From an uncultured Ruminococcus sp. (GTDB lineage: Bacteria; Bacillota; Clostridia; Oscillospirales; Acutalibacteraceae): DNA of 5,681 bases. The position numbers and the translations under genes were made by a program. The notes beneath the pieces are model-generated. The model was given only the letters and a program-made list of their open reading frames with translations, did no database searches and was not told the origin of the DNA. This document shows, one piece after another, positions 1 to 5,479 of this stretch (the stretch's first letter is position 1; each line of letters begins with the position of its first letter). The stretch spans positions 1-5,681 of the forward strand of contig CADCQO010000160.1 of the NCBI GenBank assembly GCA_902803585.1, read 5' to 3'.

Positions 1-10
1 ACAGTATACT

Positions 11-38
11 ATTATAATATACAACTTATAAAAGTCAA
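11..38 (-). promoter_or_regulatory. Probable sigma-A promoter reading leftward out of the window
   Basis: On the minus strand, TTGACT (33-38) is followed after 16 bases by a perfect TATAAT (11-16). The start point would fall near position 4, so the gene it serves lies to the left, outside the window. The surrounding gap (1-90) downstream of ymfH is very AT-rich and shows no GC-rich stem with a T-tract, so I see no clear terminator for ymfH. The minus strand also carries a short palindrome, TTAACAGTTAA, at about 69-79, of unknown meaning. AT-rich DNA yields promoter look-alikes, so confidence is moderate. Confidence 0.55.
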
Positions 39-90
39 CATATTTTTATAACTTTTTATAATATCGTCTTAACTGTTAAAAGCCTCCGTC

Positions 91-1377
91 TTATGACTCT
101 GTGATTCCTTCAATCCCCTTGATAACAGAAAGCGTACAGTTTTCGGGGTCAAGCTGTTCTGTCAGGCGGGCGTTGACATCTTTCAGAGTAATTTCATTCA
201 GCACGGTTGAGGACAAAAACGGCTGTCTGTTCGTAAAGACGGAATTCAGGATAGAACTTGCCACCGCAGAGGGAATATCCCTTGCCCTCGCCATCCGTCC
301 ATAAACCGCACGTCTGGCATTTTCAAAAGCCTCAGCAGAAATACCGGTCTTGTGCAGTTCACGCACCGCCTCTTTGATCACTGCCGCTGTTTCTTCGGGT
401 GCATTGGTTTCTCCCTCAATCAGAACCAAACGGCAGCCCAAAAGCTCCATATACTGTGCGCCGAAAGTAGAATTGATGAGCTTACGGTCCAGCAAATCAC
501 GATACAGCGGTGAAGCACTGCCCGTAAACGCTTCTATCAGAATACTGGTACATAACAGTTCTTTGTCATCTGCATACCGTTTGCCTGCATTTTCTTTGAA
601 GCCGAGGGCAAACATCGGTATCGCAACGGGCAGGGACTGCTCGACGTACGTTTTCTTGACGGGGTACGGTTCATCGGGCAGAATGCTTTCTGTACTGACT
701 TTCTCGTTGGGTTTCAGCTTTTCATCAGCAATTGCCGCAATTTCTTCGGGGTCAGCCTTTCCAGCCACACACAGCACCATGTTATGCAGATTATAATAGC
801 TGTTGTAGCATTCATAAAGTATCTCCGGCGTAATATCAGCGATCGTTTCCACTGTTCCTGCAATATCCTTCTGAATCGGGTGGTTATGATACATAGCTTC
901 GAGCAGGTTTTTATCCAGACGCCATTCGGGGTCATCATCATACATCTTGATTTCCTGACCGATAATGCCCTGCTCTTTTGCTACTGTTTCGGGGGTAAAA
1001 TAGGGCGACTGAATCAGGTCAAACAAAATTTTCAGCGATTCATCAAAACGCTCGGTGCATGAAAACAGATAGCAGGTTGTATCAAATGAGGTGTACGCAT
1101 TGGCAAAAGCGCCTGTTTTGGCGTACTGTGTAAAAGCGTCGCCTTCTTCGCTTTCAAACAGCTTATGCTCCAGATAATGCGCTGTACCGTCCGGCACCGT
1201 CACCGTCCTGCCGTTATGGATAAAGGAGGAATTCACCGAACCGAACTTTGTACCAATGACGGCATAGGTAGAACGGAAACCCTTGAACGGGTACACATAA
1301 ATTTTCAGACCTGACGAATGCTGTAAAAAGTAATACGGCGTGTCAAAGGCTTCATCTTTCAATTCTGTCATTCTCAT
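91..1377 (-). CDS. ymfH: YmfH-type M16 family metallopeptidase (zinc-motif subunit of the YmfF/YmfH pair)
   Basis: This is an M16 (pitrilysin/insulinase-type) protein matching YmfH, which some databases call 'EF-P 5-aminopentanol modification-associated protein YfmH'. The inverted zinc motif HxxEH is intact at H67, E70 and H71, and the likely third zinc ligand is E142 in an EQGIIGQE context. The C-terminal half lacks the R/Y pair usual in active M16 enzymes: its position near residues 289-303 reads SPLYRDLLDRKLINS. The protein is probably cytoplasmic, with no signal peptide or membrane segment. I chose ATG 1377 (428 residues, the usual YmfH size). It has AAGGAGAGG at 1395-1387, nine bases upstream. 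Longer starts at TTG 1407 or ATG 1401 would overlap the end of ymfF and lack such a site. It follows ymfF by 16 bases, so the two are co-transcribed. The link to EF-P modification comes from Bacillus gene context; its substrate is unknown to me. Confidence 0.93.
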   Translation of the reverse strand: MRMTELKDEAFDTPYYFLQHSSGLKIYVYPFKGFRSTYAVIGTKFGSVNSSFIHNGRTVTVPDGTAHYLEHKLFESEEGDAFTQYAKTGAFANAYTSFDTTCYLFSCTERFDESLKILFDLIQSPYFTPETVAKEQGIIGQEIKMYDDDPEWRLDKNLLEAMYHNHPIQKDIAGTVETIADITPEILYECYNSYYNLHNMVLCVAGKADPEEIAAIADEKLKPNEKVSTESILPDEPYPVKKTYVEQSLPVAIPMFALGFKENAGKRYADDKELLCTSILIEAFTGSASPLYRDLLDRKLINSTFGAQYMELLGCRLVLIEGETNAPEETAAVIKEAVRELHKTGISAEAFENARRAVYGRMARARDIPSAVASSILNSVFTNRQPFLSSTVLNEITLKDVNARLTEQLDPENCTLSVIKGIEGITES

Positions 1378-1393
1378 AATGCTGCACCTCTCC

Positions 1394-2659
1394 TTATTCA
1401 TTTCCAACGAGAGAAAAAACGGTATCCAACTGCAGGGACTGTGCCGCCTCGATAATTTCCTCTTTGGTGATACTTTCTACCAGTTCGGCGGCTTCTTCCG
1501 GTGAAAGCGGGTCACTGCGGGAAATATTCTGAATGTAGAACGCCTGTATAGATGCCAGACTGTCCAGTGAAGAGATATAGGCGTTTTTCGCTGCCAGCTT
1601 TGCCGCTATGATTTCTTCCTCCGTGATCCTGCCGTTTTTCAGCAGTTCTACCTGCTCGGTGACAGCTTCTTCCGTTTTCTGAATGTTTTCTGTTTCTACT
1701 CCGCTGTCAATGATGAGGAGTGCCTTTTCCATATTCATGCGGCTGGCGCAGTAATAGCAAAGACTCTGCTTCTCACGCACATTAGCAAACAGCTTTGAAG
1801 TAGGTGTTCCTCCCAGAATGGTAGACATCAGCTGTGCGGCGATTACCTGCCGCTTGGAAGCAGGATAGGCACAGCGATAACCCATTACCAATTTGGACTG
1901 GGTAATTTCATCGGTTTCAACAATGTGCCTGACTTCCTTCACATTTGTCACGATCTTGGTGCTGCCGGCAACTTTGCGGGGCCTGCTGCCGAAAAATGAG
2001 CTGAATCTTTCAAACGCCTTGTCGGGGTCAGCATTTCCCAGCATATAAATTTCTACCTTCGCCCGCTCCAGAAGATTTTTCCACGCAGAAAGCAGCTGTT
2101 CCTGTGTCAGGGAAACAACATCTTCACGCGTACCATAACGTCCGATAGCGAATAATTCATCACGGCACATATTTTCAATACAGCGGTTGTTGGCATAAGT
2201 CCGCTTGTCGCTGTACTCTGCATCAATGTCCTCCAGCAGCTGCCGTCTTTCCTGTTCCACATCTTCAGCATCAAACTGACCGTTTGTCAGTTTTGGTTCA
2301 AACAGAATACCGCAAAGCAGCTCCGCCAGTTCTGACGATACAGATTCACCATTCAGCGCATAGCGATCTTCCAGACCGAAAGCGGAAATCGTAACCGCCT
2401 GAAAATCGCCTATTCTGCGTACTACGGCGTAAAGCGCTGCCCCGTAGAGGTCGTTGAGTCTGCGGTTCAGTGAAGTAAGATCAGGGTATGCCCTGCATGA
2501 ACGTGTCAGAACACACGACAACAAGGCATTCGCAGAAGCGGTGCGCCGTTCGAGAGGTACCATCAGCGTTACACTGATATGACCAATTTTAAACCGGTCA
2601 TCAACAATATTCGTAAATGTTACGCCTTCACATATTTCTTTCCTGATAAAGTCACCCAT
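1394..2659 (-). CDS. ymfF: YmfF-type M16 family protein (zinc-motif-lacking partner of YmfH)
   Basis: This 421-residue M16-fold protein is the YmfF partner ('EF-P 5-aminopentanol modification-associated protein YfmF' in some databases). Where active M16 enzymes carry HxxEH, near residues 45-60, it reads ALLSCVLTRSCRAYPD, so it cannot bind catalytic zinc in that way. The C-terminal half does keep the family's GG-x3-S-x-LF block (283-291) and the R/Y pair, R295 and Y302, which grips substrate in other M16 enzymes. I infer a heterodimer with YmfH that shares one active site. ATG 2659 is supported by GGAG at 2671-2668, eight bases upstream. The gene comes first in a two-gene operon, preceded by a candidate promoter at 2814-2841 and a leader of about 148 bases. 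No signal peptide is visible. Confidence 0.92.
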   Translation of the reverse strand: MGDFIRKEICEGVTFTNIVDDRFKIGHISVTLMVPLERRTASANALLSCVLTRSCRAYPDLTSLNRRLNDLYGAALYAVVRRIGDFQAVTISAFGLEDRYALNGESVSSELAELLCGILFEPKLTNGQFDAEDVEQERRQLLEDIDAEYSDKRTYANNRCIENMCRDELFAIGRYGTREDVVSLTQEQLLSAWKNLLERAKVEIYMLGNADPDKAFERFSSFFGSRPRKVAGSTKIVTNVKEVRHIVETDEITQSKLVMGYRCAYPASKRQVIAAQLMSTILGGTPTSKLFANVREKQSLCYYCASRMNMEKALLIIDSGVETENIQKTEEAVTEQVELLKNGRITEEEIIAAKLAAKNAYISSLDSLASIQAFYIQNISRSDPLSPEEAAELVESITKEEIIEAAQSLQLDTVFSLVGNE

Positions 2660-2688
2660 CTAAGCATCTCCATTCTTTCGTTAATGTC

Positions 2689-2744
2689 GGGCTTTGACCA
2701 GACACCGGCAGACGGTGCAAGTCACCTGATTCTTTGTCACGCCC
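2689..2744 (-). promoter_or_regulatory. Structured leader RNA candidate upstream of ymfF
   Basis: Inside the predicted ymfF leader the minus-strand RNA can fold into a nested stem. GGGC (2744-2741) pairs with GCCC (2692-2689), UGAC (2739-2736) with GUCA (2698-2695), and CAG (2728-2726) with CUG (2701-2699). An apical CACCG/CGGUG hairpin (2717-2713 with 2707-2703, five-base loop) sits on top. A competing pairing of GGUG (2726-2723) with CACC (2717-2714) would break the apical hairpin. I do not recognise a known riboswitch. The helices are short, so this may be chance folding. Confidence 0.3.
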
Positions 2745-2776
2745 ATCAAGAATATTCCGGAATCACATTTCAGAAA

Positions 2777-2793
2777 GGACAGAACACCTGTCC
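2777..2793. repeat. Perfect 6-bp hairpin near the 5' end of the ymfF leader
   Basis: GGACAG (2777-2782) and CTGTCC (2788-2793) are exact inverted repeats around a five-base loop. The element lies about 14 bases downstream of the predicted ymfF start point. Only three T residues follow it on the minus strand, so it is a poor terminator. It could be a 5' stabilising stem or an operator. A separate ten-base palindrome, ATTCCGGAAT, lies at 2754-2763. Confidence 0.4.
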
Positions 2794-2813
2794 GAACAAA
2801 ACATATCTATTGT

Positions 2814-2841
2814 ATTATACCACAATCTCCCTCGATATAAA
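2814..2841 (-). promoter_or_regulatory. Probable extended -10 promoter for ymfF-ymfH
   Basis: The minus strand carries TGGTATAAT (2822-2814), a perfect -10 with the extended TGn element. A weak -35, TTTATA (2841-2836), lies 16 bases upstream of the hexamer. Transcription would start near 2807, giving a leader of about 148 bases before the ymfF ATG. It is divergent from the tatD promoter about 260 bases away. Confidence 0.6.
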
Positions 2842-2898
2842 AGGATAATTTACAGATTCCTTGCAGATTCTCCGTCAAAATCCGAGCGAAACAGGCAT

Positions 2899-2921
2899 TA
2901 TCTATACTATTTGTATAGATA
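2899..2921. repeat. Perfect 9-bp inverted repeat in the divergent intergenic region
   Basis: Arms TATCTATAC (2899-2907) and GTATAGATA (2913-2921) are exact reverse complements around TATTT. The stem is AT-rich with no T-tract after it, so it looks more like a dimeric protein-binding site than a terminator. It lies about 60 bases upstream of the ymfF -35 and about 180 bases upstream of the tatD -35. Confidence 0.5.
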
Positions 2922-3043
2922 CAAGTTATTTTACATACAGTATTTTTCTGTGATACTATTACAAAACGTATATTTTGCAAAAACAATACTATCCGTATCA
3001 TATCTCCGCCGGTTATACAATTTGTATTTTATACTATCTGTAT
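2904..3043. repeat. Cluster of ATAC-N5-GTAT elements in the ymfF-tatD intergenic region
   Basis: Four 13-base near-palindromes share ATAC, five mostly A/T bases, then GTAT: ATACTATTTGTAT (2904-2916), ATACTATCCGTAT (2986-2998), ATACAATTTGTAT (3015-3027) and ATACTATCTGTAT (3031-3043). Related forms are ATACAGTAT (2935-2943) and ATACTATTAC (2953-2962). The spacing is irregular (82, 29 and 16 bases), unlike a CRISPR. The stretch contains no convincing gene. It may be an operator array, or simply degenerate AT-rich DNA rich in -10-like TATACT words. Confidence 0.45.
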
Positions 3044-3102
3044 TTACCCATGTTCAGATGGGACAGGTTCGGGACACATGGCGTTTGGAGAAAGGCTTTT
3101 GA

Positions 3103-3131
3103 TTGACAATGATACCGGAATCTTCTATAAT
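3103..3131 (+). promoter_or_regulatory. Consensus sigma-A promoter for tatD
   Basis: TTGACA (3103-3108), a 17-base spacer and TATAAT (3126-3131) match the vegetative sigma-A consensus at every position. Transcription should start near 3138. This is the strongest promoter seen in the window. It probably drives tatD and, by read-through, the two genes after it, since no other promoter was seen before them. Confidence 0.85.
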
Positions 3132-3151
3132 GTAGTGGAGTAAATTATGGC

Positions 3152-3158
3152 AAAGGAA
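3152..3158 (+). promoter_or_regulatory. Ribosome binding site that decides the tatD start
   Basis: AAAGGAA lies nine bases before ATG 3168. The alternative ATG 3147 has GGAG at 3137-3140. The promoter places the transcript start at about 3138, so that GGAG would be at or before the first base of the mRNA and hardly usable. Confidence 0.6.
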
Positions 3159-3167
3159 CGAAACACT

Positions 3168-3926
3168 ATGGGGAATATTTTTGATACACACGCACACTAT
3201 GATGACAGCGCCTTTGACGAGGACAGAGAAATTCTGTTGGAACGACTTTTTTCCGGCGAGGTTTGTGGTATTGTGAATCAGGGGACAACGGCAAAAACCT
3301 CCCGTTTCAGCACCGAACTTGCACACCGCTATGAAAAAATGTATGCGGCAGTCGGACTGCACCCTGAATGCGTTGACGAAAAATATCCGCAGCAGCTGGC
3401 AGAAATACGAAAACTGTATGATGACCCCAAAGTAGTGGCGGTCGGGGAAATCGGACTGGACTATTATTATGATGTCCCGAAAACGCTTCAGCATGAGGTT
3501 TTTTCTGCACAGCTGGCTCTGGCCGGTGAATTATCGCTGCCCGTTATCATTCACGACAGAGAAGCACACGGCGATGTGCTGGACTTTATCCGAAAATATC
3601 GCCCGAAGGGAATCGTTCACTGTTTTTCAGGCAGCAAAGAAATGGCGGCAGAAGTCGTCAGGTCAGGAATGTATATCGGCATGGGCGGTGTCATTACTTT
3701 CAAAAACGCCCGCAAAGCTGTTGAGGTTGTGCAGGAAATCCCGATCACCTCTCTGGTTCTGGAAACCGACTGTCCGTATCTTTCACCCGTTCCTTTCAGG
3801 GGACAGCGGAATGATTCGGGAATGATCCGGTATGTTGCTGAAAAAATCGCTGCCATCAAGGGTATGACTCCGCAGGAAGTATTGTCCGTAACAGAAGAAA
3901 ACGCCCGCAAAGTGTATGATCTTTGA
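3168..3926 (+). CDS. tatD: TatD family metal-dependent hydrolase / deoxyribonuclease
   Basis: This is a 252-residue TIM-barrel amidohydrolase-superfamily enzyme of the TatD type. Members are cytoplasmic, metal-dependent nucleases (3'-5' exonuclease and DNase activities) linked to DNA quality control. All expected metal and catalytic residues are visible: H8 and H10 in FDTHAHYDD, E94 in GEIGLDYYYD, H129 in IIHDREAH, H151 in HCFSGS and D201 in LETDCPYLSP. The family block PVPFRGQRND follows at 208-216. Length is normal for the family. ATG 3168 puts the metal motif at residues 6-10, as is usual for TatD. ATG 3147 would add seven residues and is disfavoured by the promoter position. It is the first gene of a plus-strand run, but the neighbour often seen in Firmicutes (ribonuclease M5, rnmV) does not follow here. 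Specific substrate cannot be told from sequence. Confidence 0.93.
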   Translation: MGNIFDTHAHYDDSAFDEDREILLERLFSGEVCGIVNQGTTAKTSRFSTELAHRYEKMYAAVGLHPECVDEKYPQQLAEIRKLYDDPKVVAVGEIGLDYYYDVPKTLQHEVFSAQLALAGELSLPVIIHDREAHGDVLDFIRKYRPKGIVHCFSGSKEMAAEVVRSGMYIGMGGVITFKNARKAVEVVQEIPITSLVLETDCPYLSPVPFRGQRNDSGMIRYVAEKIAAIKGMTPQEVLSVTEENARKVYDL

Positions 3927-3930
3927 TACA

Positions 3931-3960
3931 TTGCGGGTCAGACGGCTGTACCGCCCGCAA
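3931..3960 (+). other. Intercistronic stem-loop between tatD and the reductase gene
   Basis: TTGCGGG (3931-3937) and CCCGCAA (3954-3960) are exact inverted repeats. An inner CGG/CCG stem (3943-3945 with 3951-3953) closes a five-base loop, leaving a five-base bulge on the left. No T-tract follows, so it is not a standard terminator. It starts four bases after the tatD stop codon. It may protect mRNA 3' ends or weaken expression of the next gene. Confidence 0.5.
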
Positions 3961-4006
3961 GATACAGGGCAGACAGTCCAACATCAAGAAGGGAATGAGT
4001 TTGAAT

Positions 4007-4756
4007 ATGAAAGCTGTTGTGACAGGAGCAAGTTCGGGTATCGGACGGGATATTACAAGAGAACTGGTCAGACAGGGCTGGGACGTGTTTATGGTCGCAA
4101 GAAGGACTGACAGACTGGAAGCCCTAAAAAATGAACTGGGAGATCATGTCCGGTGTGTACGCTGTGATTTGTCCCATGTAGAAGAATGTATCAAACTGCA
4201 TGAGGTACTGCAAAAGGAGAACGCTGATTTGCTGGTCAACTGTGCCGGCTTCGGTTTGTGCGGCTTCTTCGACAAAACAGATCTGGCAGCGGAACTCCGC
4301 ATGATTGAAACAAATATTACGGCTGTCCACGTTCTGACAAAACTTTTTCTGAAGGATTTTATCGCCAAAGACAGAGGATACATTCTCAATGTGGCATCCG
4401 TGGCAGGATTCTTTTCGGGTCCGCTGATGGCTACCTACTACGCTACCAAAAACTACGTTGTCAGTCTTACAGGAGCTGTCCGTGAGGAATTGAAACAGCG
4501 TAACAGCAAAGTCCGCATCAGCGTCTTTTGTCCGGGACCTGTTGCAACGGAATTCAATGAGGTTGCCAATGTCAGATTTTCTGCCGCACCTATCAGCAGT
4601 AACACGGCGGCTAAAAAAGCGCTTGGCGGCGTGATGAAGGGCAAGCTGTATGTCGTGCCTTCTCTCAAAATAAAGAGTCTTAAATTCTTCAAGCGAATTT
4701 TGCCGGACAGCCTTATCACACACCTTTGCTATTATTTCCAGCAGAAGAAACAATGA
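4007..4756 (+). CDS. Classical short-chain dehydrogenase/reductase, NADP(H)-preferring
   Basis: This is a 249-residue cytoplasmic Rossmann-fold oxidoreductase. Visible family elements are TGASSGIG (6-13) for dinucleotide binding, R32-R33 after the second strand (favouring NADPH), D54-L55 by the adenine, NCAG (78-81), catalytic N103, S131, Y144 and K148 (Y-x3-K), and CPGPVATEF (175-183). The C-terminus is basic and hydrophobic (SLKIKSLKFFKRILP) and lacks the glycine-rich end typical of FabG-like tetramers, so it looks closer to the broad COG0300 'DltE-like' reductases. The substrate is unknown. ATG 4007 gives the usual compact N-terminus. GGGA at 3991-3994 is 12 bases away, so TTG 4001 (six-base gap) or ATG 3995 are possible and would add two or four residues. 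It begins 80 bases after tatD and ends 16 bases before the next gene. Confidence 0.9.
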   Translation: MKAVVTGASSGIGRDITRELVRQGWDVFMVARRTDRLEALKNELGDHVRCVRCDLSHVEECIKLHEVLQKENADLLVNCAGFGLCGFFDKTDLAAELRMIETNITAVHVLTKLFLKDFIAKDRGYILNVASVAGFFSGPLMATYYATKNYVVSLTGAVREELKQRNSKVRISVFCPGPVATEFNEVANVRFSAAPISSNTAAKKALGGVMKGKLYVVPSLKIKSLKFFKRILPDSLITHLCYYFQQKKQ

Positions 4757-4757
4757 C

Positions 4758-4764
4758 AGGAGGG
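4758..4764 (+). promoter_or_regulatory. Strong ribosome binding site of the ThyX-like gene
   Basis: AGGAGGG lies eight bases before ATG 4773, directly after the reductase stop codon (4754-4756). It fixes the start of the next gene, argues that the gene is truly translated, and supports co-transcription with the reductase. Confidence 0.75.
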
Positions 4765-4772
4765 ACAGCGTA

Positions 4773-5393
4773 ATGCTTACCGTTAACAATTCGGAAGTGC
4801 TTAATTTTCCGAACGCTATGAGAGGTGCCCGCAACCCGATGAACAGCTGGGCAAAGTCAGACAGTTATTTTGATGAACAGGGACAATTTGTTCTCGGAGA
4901 AAATGATTTATCGCTTGCTGTTCGCCTGCGTAAAGCCGGCAGCGATCACCGGAAATTTTTACGTCAGGTTTTTGTGACAGTCGATATCACCGCCCCGATG
5001 TACTGGTGGAAAGAATACGATACCTACAAAGTCGGTACGGTTGCCAACTCTACCAGCACCATGCACAAAATAACCTCTGTACCGTTTGCGCTTTCCCATT
5101 TCAGCCATGACAAGATGGACGAAGGAACGCTCAAGGTGATGCAGACGATTATTGACAAGTTAGAGGAACTGCGCATACAGTTTCTGGAAACGAAGGACAA
5201 GCAGTACTGGTATGACATCATTCAGCTGCTTCCTTCAAGTTACAACCAGATGCGCACCTGCACCATGAACTACGAAACACTCATCAACATCTACCACGCC
5301 CGCAAAAATCATAAATTGGACGAATGGCACGTTTTCTGCGATTTTATCCGCACACTTCCCTATGCGGAAGAACTGATTATCTGCGAGGAATAA
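4773..5393 (+). CDS. Conserved-looking protein resembling ThyX (Thy1 superfamily) with a degenerate signature motif
   Basis: This 206-residue soluble protein has no signal peptide or membrane segment. Its architecture resembles flavin-dependent thymidylate synthase ThyX. A strand block with VTVDITAPMYWWKEYDTYK (68-86) sits where ThyX has its 'RQW-x-RHR' block. A helical middle follows, then LLP (152-154), then N166, L170, R177-K178 and D183-E184-W185 in the order of the ThyX 'LP...N...L..R....QxE' C-terminal block. The catalytic signature RHRxxSxNExSxRY is not conserved: RHR is replaced by T84-Y85-K86, and the rest reads N92-S-T-S-T-M-H98. Normal FAD/dUMP chemistry is therefore doubtful. Length is at the low end for ThyX. 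It is probably translated with the upstream reductase and is followed by a terminator. The fold assignment is my inference from motif order. A conserved protein of unrelated fold remains possible. Confidence 0.8.
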   Translation: MLTVNNSEVLNFPNAMRGARNPMNSWAKSDSYFDEQGQFVLGENDLSLAVRLRKAGSDHRKFLRQVFVTVDITAPMYWWKEYDTYKVGTVANSTSTMHKITSVPFALSHFSHDKMDEGTLKVMQTIIDKLEELRIQFLETKDKQYWYDIIQLLPSSYNQMRTCTMNYETLINIYHARKNHKLDEWHVFCDFIRTLPYAEELIICEE

Positions 5394-5406
5394 TCCGCCG
5401 CACAGC

Positions 5407-5455
5407 AAAAAATCCTTCCGGACTGACAGCAGCCAGTTTGGAAGGATTTATTTTT
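5407..5455. terminator. Bidirectional intrinsic terminator between the reductase/ThyX-like genes and the rRNA operon
   Basis: AAATCCTTCC (5410-5419) and GGAAGGATTT (5440-5449) form a 10-bp stem, with a further ACTG/CAGT pairing inside (5421-5424 with 5434-5437). On the plus strand ATTTTTA follows (5450-5456). On the minus strand the stem runs into six Ts (5412-5407). It starts 14 bases after the ThyX-like stop codon and can stop transcription from both sides. Confidence 0.85.
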
Positions 5456-5479
5456 ACTTGCAGCAATATCCGATCATGT

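Noticed and set aside
1378..1407. Longer ymfH starts at TTG 1407 or ATG 1401
   Set aside because: They overlap the ymfF stop and have no suitably placed ribosome binding site, whereas ATG 1377 has AAGGAGAGG nine bases upstream and gives the usual family length.
2899..3043. Possible CRISPR-like array in the repeat cluster
   Set aside because: Repeats are only 13 bases, imperfect and irregularly spaced, with no cas genes nearby.
2734..3102. 122-codon open frame on the plus strand in the intergenic region
   Set aside because: The translation is rich in Tyr, Leu, Phe and Ser as expected of AT-rich non-coding DNA. It covers the ymfF promoter and repeat cluster and shows no ribosome binding site or known motif.
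3078..3143. A 21-codon ORF (ATG 3078 to TAA 3141-3143) just before tatD, in the tatD frame
   Set aside because: It overlaps the whole core promoter, would mostly not be transcribed from it, and has no well-spaced ribosome binding site. Probably chance.
3054..3494. 146-codon open frame antisense to the start of tatD
   Set aside because: It covers the tatD promoter and catalytic N-terminus on the opposite strand and shows no family motif.
3923..4006. N-terminal extension of the reductase starting at TTG 3923 in the tatD stop region
   Set aside because: The added 28 residues are not conserved-looking, run through the intercistronic stem-loop, and precede the standard SDR N-terminus.
4007..4756. 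The reductase as YmfI (EF-P 5-aminopentanone reductase)
   Set aside because: It lacks the FabG-like C-terminal glycine-rich end and is not in the ymfFH operon. Closer to the general DltE-like SDR group.
4124..4834. 236-codon open frame antisense to the reductase and the start of the ThyX-like gene
   Set aside because: It is the reverse-strand shadow of a gene with clear SDR motifs; the product is low in recognisable structure and spans an intergenic junction.
3706..5306. ACGCCCGCAAA recurring at about 3706, 3901 and 5296
   Set aside because: All three copies encode in-frame Ala-Arg-Lys (GCC CGC AAA) in real genes, so codon preference explains them. Only the copy near the tatD stop matters, for its pairing with TTGCGGG.
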